Assembly: GCA_021785195.1 (NCBI GenBank)
Contig: JAJYGC010000009.1
Coordinates: 186,001-250,000, forward strand
DNA: 64,000 nt
From: Nitrospirota bacterium
GTDB lineage: Bacteria; Nitrospirota; Leptospirillia; Leptospirillales; Leptospirillaceae
Direction: 5' to 3'
The translations under genes and the position numbers were made by a program. This document shows positions 44,752-53,647 of this stretch, piece after piece (position 1 is the first letter of the stretch; every line of letters starts with the position of its first letter). The notes beneath the pieces were generated by a model, which saw only the letters and a list, made by a program, of their open reading frames with translations, was not told where the DNA came from and did not search any database.

Positions 44752-47583
44752 TCAGGAATGGCTTTCGGCCTGGAACCGGTCAAGCTTTTGGGACAGATCC
44801 AGGCTGATTTCCTTGATCGACTGTTTCAGGGAGAGGAGCGCTTGTTGATCCCCTGAGTCCCGGGCCGCGATCGCCTTGCGAATCAGGGCATGAAAATGTT
44901 CATGGGTCTCCCGGTATCCATTGAATTCCGGGCGGTCACCAAAGCGGATCCGTCCTTCTCCGTCGATCCATTTTCCGAGAAGGCACATGCGGGAATCTGT
45001 CCATTCGACCCGGGTTTCTCCGGGTCTGTCGATTCCTTCCTGAAAGGTCTCGTAGAAAGCCAGAACAGCTTCCCGTGCCATGAGCAGGGAGTAATCCCTG
45101 GGAGTCCAGGGAACCTGGTTCCATCGGGACCAGGTTGCAAAAGGCCGGTATTCTTCAAGCCACTTTCCAATCTTTTCCGGAGCCATGGGAGGGGCAATGG
45201 CCAATCCCTGTCCGATCCGGCACCCCCATTTGAGCAGGAGGTTCCCTTCCTCTTCCGTCTCGATTCCTTCCCCGATCACCTCGATGAAGAAGAGTTGGGC
45301 GGCTGTCACAAGGCTCGCAACGATGGCCATTGTTTTGGGGTTTTTGTCGAGGCTCCGGATCAATTGCCGACCGATGGTCAACCGGTCGACCCCGAGTGTC
45401 TGAATGTAGGAAAGGGCCCCGTCCTCTGTTCCGACATTTCCGATGCTCATGGACACTCCAAGCTGGCGGCATCCATCGAATATCGCCTGCACTTTTTGGA
45501 GATCCTGGAACAAGCGCGCATCCGTGGCATCGAGTTCCAGGGAGTGGGGGGAGACCCCGGGATGTCTTGAAAAAGCGTTCCGGAGATTGTCGATCAGGTG
45601 ACCGGACAACAAATGGCGCGCTCCAATATTCACCCTGACCTTGGGACAAATCGAGTGTTCTGTCCAGGTGGAGATCTGGGAAAGCACCTTGTCCAAAACC
45701 CATTTCTCGACATCAAGGACAATTTCGCTACCTTCCAGTACGCTGATGAACTGTTTGGAGTCCAGCAGTCCCTTTTTGGGATGGTTCCAACGCATCAGGG
45801 CTTCCACTCCCACCAGGTGCCCCGATCCCATGTCGACCTGGGGCTGGTAATGGAGAACGAACCTTCCTTCCTGAAAGGATTGTTCGAGTTCTTTCTTGAG
45901 GCGGTGGGTGTTTTCCAGTGCTTCGGTCATCGCGGGGCGAAAAAGTTCCCAACCGTTTTTGCCATGATCCTTGACCTGATACATGGCAATGTCTGCATGC
46001 TTGAGCAGATCCGTTTCATCTCCTTGGTCAGGTGGAATGGTTGTAATGCCAAGGCTGGCTCCAATCGTGACTTTCTCATTTCCCAGTTCGAAGGGCAGGG
46101 CGAGCGAACCGATGATTCTGTCGAAAAGGGTGGATTCCTTTCCTTTCATGAGGGCCGAAAAAATGATCCCGAATTCGTCACCGCCCAGACGGGCCAGTGT
46201 ATCCATTCCCCGAAGGGCCCCCTGAAGACGGTGTGCCACTTCGATCAGAAGTCTGTCTCCGGCTTGGTGGCCCAGTCGATCATTCACCTGTTTGAACCCA
46301 TCGAGATCCAGGATCCCCACTCCGAATCGCTCCCGTGTCCGTAGGTGACGCTCCATGGCTTGATGGGTCCTGTCCTGGAAAAGCCTTCTGTTCGGAAGGT
46401 CGGTCAGGGAGTCAAACAGGGAAAGACGGGTGATCTCTTGTTCCTTGGCCTTCCGCTCATCTTCCCGGTCCCGGTTGTCGATCGCAAACGAAATGTTTTC
46501 GATCAGGCGCTCAATCAGATTTACGATTTCAGGGTCGAAAAAGTCCGGTTCGTCCGAATGGAATAGAAAGCCGCCAAAGAATGAACCCTTCCTGAAAACT
46601 GGAAACCCCGCTCCGGAACGGATCCCGTACCGTTGGTAGAGATCTCGGACAGGGCCCTCTTCCAGATGGTCCAGAATGTTGTTCCAGATCACAGGAGCCT
46701 TGGATCGCACCGTTTCTCCCCAAAGAGCCCTTCCTTTGGAGATGGATGGGTCGCTTGAGAGTCCCAATTGATAGATTCCCTCGGGAGCCTTTCCAAAATG
46801 AGCCAATAGTAGAGCTTCTCCCGAGGCAACCTCTAACTGGACGAATCGGGCGAGCCAGACCCCTCCCTCCTCGACCACGATCCGGCAGGTTTCGGGGAGG
46901 AGTTCCCCGAGATCGGGAAGGTCGAGAATCAGGCGGTCGATGCGTGAGAGGGCCTGATAAAAAAGGTTCTGGCGCGATGTTTTTCGGAAGAGGAATCGCT
47001 TTTGGACCAGCATGAATGCGGCCCCGATCAGGGTGAGCAGGATGACCAGGGCCAGAACCCCTTCAAGGAGGTCCAGACGGCGGAGGCGGTGTAAAAGGGT
47101 GTGGCGATGATTGGCAGTCCACCCGGAAAGTTCGGTGCACCTGATCCTCAAATGATTTTCTGTCTTCAGGAGCCCTTTGAAGGAGTTCCCGGAAGCAAGC
47201 TCCTTCTCGAGATGGTTGAAATTGATTCCAGTCTCGGAAAGCACCATTTTCTGATGGGGAGGCAATAGGGAGCGGTAGGATTCCATGACATCCAGCACGG
47301 TTTCTCCCTGAATGAAAAGTCCTGTCCGATAGGAAGTCCGAAAGATTGGAGTGTCATTGTCCGGCAGAAGCGTATCGAGAATCAGGGTGTCGTTGGTTTT
47401 CTGAAGGGAGACGAGCGCATTGGAAAAGGCGATGGTGTTGGCGATCTGCTTTTGCAGGTGGATGCTGTCAATCGTGGCCAGAAAGTAGGATGCCATCGCA
47501 ATCACGAGCACCGGAGCCAGCCAGAGCCCGGAATTCCAGAACTCTTTCTGTGGTCTTGTTCGGAGGGGGGTATCGGTGGCCAT
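44752..47583 (-). CDS. Membrane GAF-GGDEF-EAL protein with degenerate EAL and C-terminal CZB-like domain
   Basis: This 943-aa protein has TM1 near residues 20-37 and TM2 near 173-193 flanking a periplasmic domain, then GAF (about 205-370), GGDEF (about 385-550), EAL (about 560-810) and a CZB-like end (about 825-940). The cyclase site LGGDEF (466-471) and I-site RGMD are intact. The EAL domain keeps E594-A-L but has G715-N716 where the catalytic Asp-Asp pair is expected, ELDATD in place of ELEITE, and TIGRQL in place of KIDRSF, so it is probably inactive. The end has CLLGKW (Cys867) and HEHFH (894-898) as in zinc-sensing CZB domains, but I see no first His ligand. It likely makes c-di-GMP under redox or metal control. 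Confidence 0.85.
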   Translation of the reverse strand: MATDTPLRTRPQKEFWNSGLWLAPVLVIAMASYFLATIDSIHLQKQIANTIAFSNALVSLQKTNDTLILDTLLPDNDTPIFRTSYRTGLFIQGETVLDVMESYRSLLPPHQKMVLSETGINFNHLEKELASGNSFKGLLKTENHLRIRCTELSGWTANHRHTLLHRLRRLDLLEGVLALVILLTLIGAAFMLVQKRFLFRKTSRQNLFYQALSRIDRLILDLPDLGELLPETCRIVVEEGGVWLARFVQLEVASGEALLLAHFGKAPEGIYQLGLSSDPSISKGRALWGETVRSKAPVIWNNILDHLEEGPVRDLYQRYGIRSGAGFPVFRKGSFFGGFLFHSDEPDFFDPEIVNLIERLIENISFAIDNRDREDERKAKEQEITRLSLFDSLTDLPNRRLFQDRTHQAMERHLRTRERFGVGILDLDGFKQVNDRLGHQAGDRLLIEVAHRLQGALRGMDTLARLGGDEFGIIFSALMKGKESTLFDRIIGSLALPFELGNEKVTIGASLGITTIPPDQGDETDLLKHADIAMYQVKDHGKNGWELFRPAMTEALENTHRLKKELEQSFQEGRFVLHYQPQVDMGSGHLVGVEALMRWNHPKKGLLDSKQFISVLEGSEIVLDVEKWVLDKVLSQISTWTEHSICPKVRVNIGARHLLSGHLIDNLRNAFSRHPGVSPHSLELDATDARLFQDLQKVQAIFDGCRQLGVSMSIGNVGTEDGALSYIQTLGVDRLTIGRQLIRSLDKNPKTMAIVASLVTAAQLFFIEVIGEGIETEEEGNLLLKWGCRIGQGLAIAPPMAPEKIGKWLEEYRPFATWSRWNQVPWTPRDYSLLMAREAVLAFYETFQEGIDRPGETRVEWTDSRMCLLGKWIDGEGRIRFGDRPEFNGYRETHEHFHALIRKAIAARDSGDQQALLSLKQSIKEISLDLSQKLDRFQAESHS

Positions 47584-48304
47584 CTATCCTCCCTTGGGCA
47601 GTCTCTTCGTTAAGCCGGTCCGGATGCGTGGATAAGGGGCGGTGTGAGGGGCTGGGTTCAAAACAGGCATAACATGCCGCTTGGACAGATTGTTGACTGT
47701 TTTAAAGTTTAATCATTTTACGCTTGTTTTCTTGGACAGCCAAGAATTTTGTCCATAGATGTGGCCCCAGAGGTTTTTGGTTGTGCACGGGATCTCCTGA
47801 GTCAGACAGTATGCAGGCAACAGATGAATGAATCTTCTGGGAGTGGTGCCGACCCGTTCTGGGGCGGTTGACGCAAGAATGATTGTTTCGGACTCGCAAT
47901 CCATGGAAAAGTGGCTTCGAAAGCAGGAGTGATTGGGTAAGGGAGATGTGTCCCTGTTCTCTGAGCAGAGGCCAAGAGAGATTGAAGATGGGGCAGGATT
48001 TTTGTTTTATCCGGAAACAAAATGCGCCACAATGGGGTCCCTTTTTCCATTTGCCCCCTTCCTTCATGCCTTTGGTTCCCATTGCGGAAGGCTTGAGCCG
48101 ATCCTCAGCAAGCTTTCTGATTTTTTCCCGGAAGCTCCATCGGACACGACACACTTGCATTTTCGAGCAATGGTCATTTATGGGTCTTTTTTCTCACATC
48201 AGGATCTTGAACAGTGGACGTGCGCCGGGTTTTGGCCAAATACGTCTGCATTTTGGGACATTCGTCAAACATAACCCTGTTGTCCAGAGAAATCCTTGGG
48301 GGGA
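47584..48304. other. Intergenic region, no gene supported
   Basis: This 721-bp stretch between two minus-strand genes contains only frames without recognisable content (for example 47702-48160 minus). An 8-bp inverted repeat TTTTGTTT / AAACAAAA occurs near 48000. It may hold decayed sequence. Confidence 0.45.
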
Positions 48305-49531
48305 TCAAGGGGTGTTTTGGTCAAAGATGCCAGCGTCATAGGCCATGCAGTATTGCCTCCAGATTTTTCTCATGAGACCGCTTCGTTGTTGGGCCAATTC
48401 CAGGAGTTCCTGTGTCCAGAGTCCGTCCCTTCCGAAATCGATCAACTGTTCCCGGCCTGAAGCACCCCTCCAGCCGGCAGAACGGAGTTGGCTCCAGGCG
48501 ACGAGTTCTCCCATGGCCGTGACGACCTTCTCAAGGCGTCTGGGCTTTCCTTTTCCCAAAAGAAGATTGACCCGGTGTTCGCTCGGTTGAAGCTCTTTGA
48601 GCACGAACGGCCTCCCCCCGATCCGGACGGGAGTCAATAGGGCAGGAGGGATGGCCTGAAGCTGTCGTTGCAATGTGACGATGCGATCGGCATCGTCTTT
48701 CCAGACCGGTTGGGGTGTGGACAGAAAAAGAGGCGGGTTGGGAAATCGCGCTTCTTTGATGTCGAGCAGAAAATTCCCGTCCGGGGAGCCACGTCCCTCG
48801 ACCAATACGACATAACGCTTGATTCCCAGGCTCCCCAGACCGGAGATGCGATCCGCGATGTGAAGAACCTGATAAAAATTTTGATTCTTTTGTTCCCTGG
48901 CAAAATGATTGAGGAACGACCGGACCTCTTCTTCCTCGTGAGCAGGGGTCTCGAGCGCTTTTTTCCCGTCGATGGTAAGGGTTCTTTTCCCGGCATTCCT
49001 TTGGGTGCGGGAGTCGAGAAAACGACTCCGTTTCTGGTGTTTGAGGGAATTGAGCAGATCCTTGATCAGTCCGGTCGCGAGAGGTCGTTCAATCCATCGC
49101 GGTTTTCCTTCGCCGAGTTGTTCCCGGTAAGCATCGAGGAACCGTTGGCACAGGGCCTGTCCCGCCTGCCTGTCGAGTCCAAGGGAGCCGATCCCGGTGA
49201 TCAAACTGGAAAGGAACCGGAGGAGTTCCCATGTGCAGGGTGCCAGGCAGGCTTCGTCAAAGTCGTTGAGGTCGAAGTAGGTAAGGCGGTTGTCGCCCTT
49301 GTAGCTTCCGAAATTCTCGAAATGAAGATCGCCACTGATCCATGAGAGGGGGCCCCGGTCAAGGACAGGGCCCCCAGGGAGATTCTGGTAGAAGAGATGA
49401 CAGGTCCCCCGGAGGAAGGCGAATTCGGCGTTTCTCATGGCGGCAAACTTGAGTTTCAGGCGGCGGGGATCAAGGGTCTGATTGAATTGCAGGATCTCTT
49501 TGACGGGATCCGGGTTGTTCATTTTGCTCAT
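48305..49531 (-). CDS. DUF2252 family protein
   Basis: This 408-aa protein matches DUF2252: FAFLRGTCHLFYQNL, WISGDLHFENFGSYKGDNRL and YFDLNDFDEACLAPCTWELL, with IKRYVVLVEGRGSPDGNFLL further on. The GDLHxxN and FDxNDFD elements resemble the active site of aminoglycoside-phosphotransferase-like kinases, so a kinase-like fold is likely. The substrate is unknown. ATG 49531 has AAAGGA six bases upstream. It is 89 bp from the GNAT gene on the same strand and may be its operon partner. Confidence 0.82.
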   Translation of the reverse strand: MSKMNNPDPVKEILQFNQTLDPRRLKLKFAAMRNAEFAFLRGTCHLFYQNLPGGPVLDRGPLSWISGDLHFENFGSYKGDNRLTYFDLNDFDEACLAPCTWELLRFLSSLITGIGSLGLDRQAGQALCQRFLDAYREQLGEGKPRWIERPLATGLIKDLLNSLKHQKRSRFLDSRTQRNAGKRTLTIDGKKALETPAHEEEEVRSFLNHFAREQKNQNFYQVLHIADRISGLGSLGIKRYVVLVEGRGSPDGNFLLDIKEARFPNPPLFLSTPQPVWKDDADRIVTLQRQLQAIPPALLTPVRIGGRPFVLKELQPSEHRVNLLLGKGKPRRLEKVVTAMGELVAWSQLRSAGWRGASGREQLIDFGRDGLWTQELLELAQQRSGLMRKIWRQYCMAYDAGIFDQNTP

Positions 49532-49620
49532 CTGGTCCTTTCCTCGAAAAGTGTTCCAGCGTGGGTCGAACCTGTGTCCCTATCATTGATCCGGGCATTT
49601 TCCCAAAGTCTCGGAAGAAA

Positions 49621-50337
49621 TCAGTCGGGAGTGAGCCTTTGCCGCGGATTGAGTCGTGTCCTTTGCTGTCCACTGCTGTCGAAGTTCAAGGGGTCGAGCC
49701 ATTCGAGGAATCTTTCCCGCACTTCAGGCCACTCGTGGTCGAGGATTGAATGCCATGCCGTGTCCCGATTGCGGCCTTTGACGACCGTAGCTTGACGGAA
49801 AATCCCCTCGAATTGAAATCCAAGCCGTTCTGCCGAAGCGCGCGATGCGGCATTGAGCGCATCGCATTTCCATTCGTACCGCCGAAATCCGAGCAAAAAG
49901 GCGTGTTCCATCATCAGGAACATGGCTTCCGTCCCGGCAGTGGTCCGTTGTAAAAGGGGAGAATAGCAAATCCCCCCCACTTCAATCGATCCGTTCTTTG
50001 GATCGATTCTCAGGAATGCCGCAACGCCGACCGCTTTTTCGGACGCTTGGTCGACGATGGCAAAATAGAGCGGATCGCTCTGTCTGGAAGCTTGATCTGA
50101 CCACAGGCGGTAGCTTTCCATGTTTTCGAATGGCCCGTAGGGAAGATAAGTCCACAGACGCCCTTCCGCATCCAGCGCATTGGCCGCAAAAAGGGATTCG
50201 GCATGGAGTCCGGTGTCGAGGGGTTCGATCCGGCAGTATCGGCCGGAAAGTGGCGCGCGCGCCGGGGAATCGGGAGGTCTCCAGTCATGAACGGGAAAGC
50301 CGACGGGCTGTCCCAGACGGTTGTGGGCAGGAAGCAT
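49621..50337 (-). CDS. GNAT N-acetyltransferase, RimJ/RimL type
   Basis: This 238-aa protein has a GNAT fold with SIEVGGICYSPLLQRTTAGT (acetyl-CoA strand and loop) and ALNAASRASAERLGFQFEGI (C-terminal motif). It resembles the subgroup often annotated as acetyltransferases acting on ribosomal proteins or small molecules. The first 30 residues (NRLGQPVGFPVHDWRPPDSP) are a segment commonly seen in this subgroup. The acceptor is unknown. It is upstream of DUF2252 and downstream of the polymerase cassette, 151 bp from its end. Confidence 0.85.
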   Translation of the reverse strand: MLPAHNRLGQPVGFPVHDWRPPDSPARAPLSGRYCRIEPLDTGLHAESLFAANALDAEGRLWTYLPYGPFENMESYRLWSDQASRQSDPLYFAIVDQASEKAVGVAAFLRIDPKNGSIEVGGICYSPLLQRTTAGTEAMFLMMEHAFLLGFRRYEWKCDALNAASRASAERLGFQFEGIFRQATVVKGRNRDTAWHSILDHEWPEVRERFLEWLDPLNFDSSGQQRTRLNPRQRLTPD

Positions 50338-50488
50338 CGCTGTTCTCCAGAATCGTTTGGGGTGTTCGGGGTGTCCGAGTCTCTGTTGCGGATCCTTCTA
50401 TCACCGTAAACTCTCCGGGTCAAGCCATTTGAGTCCCGGAAGAGTTCAGGATCCATGGGAATCCTTGTGTCCCGATGTGAGAATCATG

Positions 50489-52723
50489 TCAGGAACCATC
50501 GGGAAACAACTCCTTGCGCATCGTGTCACAAGAAGAAAAGAACGGTTCTACCGCCCGGATCAGAAGTCTGGCGTATTGCTCCCTGTCGTAGGTGTGGTCC
50601 GGAGAAAAAGTGGCATAGGACCTTGCCCTGGAAGCGGGGTCCTTGTCCTTGGCATTGGTGATGATGTACTGGATCGACTCTCCGGGATGGATCCTGATCC
50701 CCCGTGCAGACAGTTCCTGGGCCACGACGGCCTGGAGCGTCGCCCGTTGGTGCTGGTCGGGTTCCCGGGCAATCTTTCGGCGGATCACCAGTTCCCGAAT
50801 GGGGACCCGACCTTCCCTGACCTGCCGGAGCGCGTCTCCGAGCAAGGCCTTGGCTTCCGGAAGGAGTGCCTTGTATTCTTGGATATCCCGTGCACGGGCC
50901 AGAAGATTCATGATGGATTTCTGGGTGTTCTGGACAAATGGCGGGGAGTCGGACCGTCGGACCTCCAGTCCCCGCACCTTGGTCTCTCCTGACTGGTAGA
51001 CACCGAAAAAGCGGTTTGGAACAGCCAGACCCGGACGGGAGCGGGAGGGGAAGAAGTCGATCCATCGATAGATCCCTTCCAGATTGATGGGAAGCTTCGT
51101 CGCATCGGAAATTTCTTTTGCCAGAGACAGACAGCCCCCTTCCGTGATCCCGTGTTTCTGGATCCAGATCGAATCGACGATTCCGTGGAGCAGCCGGTAC
51201 CCGCTCGCTTCGGCAATCTCTTTGGCCTGGAGGAGCTTTTCCCGGCTGTATGCCGTGACGCATTCATGGGCTTCAATCCGTCCGAACCGGGCGTTCTTGT
51301 ACCCCAGATAGCCGAATGAGACGACGAGGAGCCACTTGAGGGCTTTCTGCCGCTGTTCGTATTGTTTTCGCAAAGATGGATCTCCGGAGGCATTCAGGGC
51401 GTCCTTGTAGCGTTTGCGTTTGGCGAGGAGGGGTTCGAGAACCGCGGGAATCAGCCCTTTCCTTCGGGTGCAGATCGTATGTCTCGTTTCCGGTGCCAGA
51501 TTCTCCGGGCAGCAAGTGCATCCGATCGTTTCAGGAGAGATGTTGTAGGTTGTCATGATGGCCGGGTACATCGAGGCAAAATCGAGTTCGGCGACGGATT
51601 CGTGGAGTCCGGACGGAGGAAGGAAAACAAGCCCCCCCTTGTCGGTCGAAAGAAGCTCCAGTCCTGTTTTGAAGGATTCTGGCTCGCTTTTGCGCCACGG
51701 GATCAGAATTCCGTCCCGATAGGCCCGATCCATTTGCATTGAAGTGATTCCGGTTCCGGTTGAACTTCGGGAAAGGGACTGGATCGGGATCCTGGTCACC
51801 CGTGACTGTTCGAACAGGCCTTCCAGTCCCGCTTCCGCAAGGATGAACGAATTTTTCCGATCCAGATGCCAACGACCTGCGAGGATCCAGGAGCCAGAAC
51901 GGAAGATTGTCTGCCCATAAGAGAAGTAGGAGCGGTCTTTTTTCCCCCGGAGAGCGCTTCGGGGATCCCGGTTCAGGGAAAGTGGGACCCTGAGCCTTTC
52001 GGAAAGCCGGGTCAGCTCCGGAAAAATCTGCGAGTCGCCCCAGTCTGTGAGGATCAGGTCAGGGTCTTCTTTCTGGAGATAATGATTCAGTGTTTCCAGA
52101 AGGATTCCGGGATTCTCTCCCTCCAGAACCCGGGTTTCTCCTTCAACCTCGATTTCGATCCGGCCCCGGGGGCCATGGGCGGGATTTCCTGAAATGCCTT
52201 CAAGTTTCAGCCCAAGATGTCTCAGGGGCGGGAGGGGGTAATGGGTATCCCACAGGGAGTCGAGCGCCCGGATCTTGAGGACCGTCCCGTCAGATCCAGC
52301 GGAAAAGCTACAGAATGCCAGGGGAAAGAGGTCCCTTTCGTAAAAGTACAGTTGGGGCAGGGCAAGGTCACAGTTATAGAAGGAGAGCGATCCCCCGAGA
52401 CGGGTCAGCTGGGACGCCACCCGGGGAAACTCCGTCGGAGAATGGACTGAGACCTCAAGGACGGGGATGGAGTTTCCGACGAACAGATCGATCTTTTCGG
52501 TCTGTCTTGTGGAGAAGGGGGTGCGGAGTCGTTCGAGCAATGCGAGCGCCCTCTTGAGATCAGATCCGGTTCCATTGAGATAAAGGCAGGGGTGAAAGGG
52601 GTCGCGAAGGGGGATCCTTTCTCCCCCTTGTGTCGCCATCCAGAGCAACATGCCGTCAGGTGTGGGATAGGCATCCAGGAGCCATCCCTCTCCTTCACTG
52701 AGAAAGGGAGTCTTCGAGGTCAC
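50489..52723 (-). CDS. PolB2-like family-B DNA polymerase with degenerate exonuclease
   Basis: This protein of about 744 aa has family-B polymerase motifs (numbered from GTG 52723): motif A ELDFASMYPAIM with Asp381, motif B KALKWLLVVSFGYLGY in which the usual Asn-Ser is Val-Val, and motif C HGIVDSIW, where the first Asp of DTD is Ile but the second (Asp517) remains. The two metal-binding Asp residues that matter most in RB69 polymerase are thus kept. The exonuclease looks dead: the DIE motif reads KLE and the N-x3-FD motif is lost. This is the pattern of PolB2/Dpo2-type polymerases. GTG 52723 overlaps the 88-aa gene by 29 bp; the frame upstream of it is only antecedent sequence. It is the last gene of the LexA-controlled cassette, so it probably acts in damage tolerance. 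Confidence 0.85.
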   Translation of the reverse strand: MTSKTPFLSEGEGWLLDAYPTPDGMLLWMATQGGERIPLRDPFHPCLYLNGTGSDLKRALALLERLRTPFSTRQTEKIDLFVGNSIPVLEVSVHSPTEFPRVASQLTRLGGSLSFYNCDLALPQLYFYERDLFPLAFCSFSAGSDGTVLKIRALDSLWDTHYPLPPLRHLGLKLEGISGNPAHGPRGRIEIEVEGETRVLEGENPGILLETLNHYLQKEDPDLILTDWGDSQIFPELTRLSERLRVPLSLNRDPRSALRGKKDRSYFSYGQTIFRSGSWILAGRWHLDRKNSFILAEAGLEGLFEQSRVTRIPIQSLSRSSTGTGITSMQMDRAYRDGILIPWRKSEPESFKTGLELLSTDKGGLVFLPPSGLHESVAELDFASMYPAIMTTYNISPETIGCTCCPENLAPETRHTICTRRKGLIPAVLEPLLAKRKRYKDALNASGDPSLRKQYEQRQKALKWLLVVSFGYLGYKNARFGRIEAHECVTAYSREKLLQAKEIAEASGYRLLHGIVDSIWIQKHGITEGGCLSLAKEISDATKLPINLEGIYRWIDFFPSRSRPGLAVPNRFFGVYQSGETKVRGLEVRRSDSPPFVQNTQKSIMNLLARARDIQEYKALLPEAKALLGDALRQVREGRVPIRELVIRRKIAREPDQHQRATLQAVVAQELSARGIRIHPGESIQYIITNAKDKDPASRARSYATFSPDHTYDREQYARLLIRAVEPFFSSCDTMRKELFPDGS

Positions 52724-52961
52724 GGATGCGTTTCTCCAGGGTGATCCGGGCTTTGCGTTCTTCCAGGAGCATGCAGAGAAGCATGACAGGGAAAGGGTCG
52801 ATCGGGGAGAGATAGGCTCCCGCCTGGGCGTGAAACCGGGCATTCGAAAAGAGTGTTTCAAAAATCTCCTGGTCTTCGCGCCGCAGGGCCCTTTTGAACT
52901 TTGACCATTGAAGACATGTCTGATCCACGTTCATGCTGAATGTGGCAAGCGTCCGTCCCAT
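52695..52961 (-). CDS. 88-aa helical accessory protein of the polymerase cassette
   Basis: This small protein is not assigned to a named family. It has WSKFKRALRREDQEIFETLF, then NARFHAQAGAYLSPIDPFPV, MLLCMLLEE, and a charged coiled-coil end (KRIRDLEDSLSQ). The dense pattern of conserved-looking Trp, Arg, His and Pro suggests a real protein rather than a chance frame. AAGGAG lies about 10 bases before ATG 52961; ATG 52934 is an alternative. It sits 14 bp after the RecA-like gene, and the polymerase start lies inside its end, so it is translated with both. It may bridge the ATPase-like protein and the polymerase. Confidence 0.75.
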   Translation of the reverse strand: MGRTLATFSMNVDQTCLQWSKFKRALRREDQEIFETLFSNARFHAQAGAYLSPIDPFPVMLLCMLLEERKARITLEKRIRDLEDSLSQ

Positions 52962-52975
52962 TTTGCCCTGTCTCC

Positions 52976-53647
52976 TTATCTGCTGAGGGGGTGTTGCGAA
53001 AGCGGTTTATTCGTTTCCCCCGGATTCGGGGAGGACTCCCGGGGGGTTCGGAGGACCCAGGCGTCCTGGGGGGCGGTGTGTTCCCAGATCCAGTCCGCAC
53101 GTCCCAGAATCTGGGAGAGAAGTTTCTGGCAACGCTTGTCAGGGGAGGGGCCGGGAGCTTCAAGCGAAAGGAGAATCAGGGTTCCCCGGTTTGCCAGTGA
53201 TTTCAGGTGGAGGAGGGATTCCTCCAAAATCCCGAGGGATTCCCGTTCGGGGACAGCGTTGTCACAAAAGAGCGGAATGGCCCCCGAAACAAGAACCACC
53301 CGGCTTCCATAGCGATCCAGAGATTTTTTGAGGTTCCTGGTGATGACGGCTGAAAACTGATGGATTGTAAAGGTCCGCGAAAGATGGAGACGGGCAAGGA
53401 GGATGGAGGGATGGATCCCGTTCTCCCGGGCCTTCCGGATCAGTGTCGAGGGATCAAGGCGGTTGTCCCCACAGATGAAAAGGGTCGGCTCCGGATCCAG
53501 AAGAGAGCATGCGGCGATCTCATGCAGTATCCCGGAGGCGTTGGGTCCTTTCAGTGCCATGAGCCGGCCATTCGTTCCGGCCAAAAATTCCCGGAGCCAT
53601 TCGGAAGCTCCAGATGTCGTTGGAGGGAGATCATCCGGAGCGATCAT
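52976..53647 (-). CDS. RecA/ImuA-like protein with inactivated ATPase site
   Basis: This 223-aa protein has the size and strand order of RecA-fold ImuA- or RadC-like paralogues. The region that should be the P-loop reads GPNASGIL (34-41), so the Lys and Ser/Thr of GxxxxGK[ST] are replaced by Ile and Leu. The expected Walker B strand VVLVSG lacks its Asp. Central blocks LFICGDNRLDPSTLIRKA and RTFTIHQF resemble RecA-like cores. It probably binds a partner (RecA filament or polymerase) rather than hydrolysing ATP. ATG 53647 overlaps the lexA stop by four bases (ATGA). Confidence 0.75.
   Translation of the reverse strand: MIAPDDLPPTTSGASEWLREFLAGTNGRLMALKGPNASGILHEIAACSLLDPEPTLFICGDNRLDPSTLIRKARENGIHPSILLARLHLSRTFTIHQFSAVITRNLKKSLDRYGSRVVLVSGAIPLFCDNAVPERESLGILEESLLHLKSLANRGTLILLSLEAPGPSPDKRCQKLLSQILGRADWIWEHTAPQDAWVLRTPRESSPNPGETNKPLSQHPLSR

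Noticed and set aside
47702-48160. 152-aa minus-strand frame in the 47.6-48.3 kb gap
   Set aside because: No ribosome site, no recognisable pattern and composition unlike neighbours.
52724-52861. Upstream extension of the polymerase frame (TTG at 52861)
   Set aside because: It lies inside the 88-aa gene, and the polymerase pattern only begins after the GTG at 52723.
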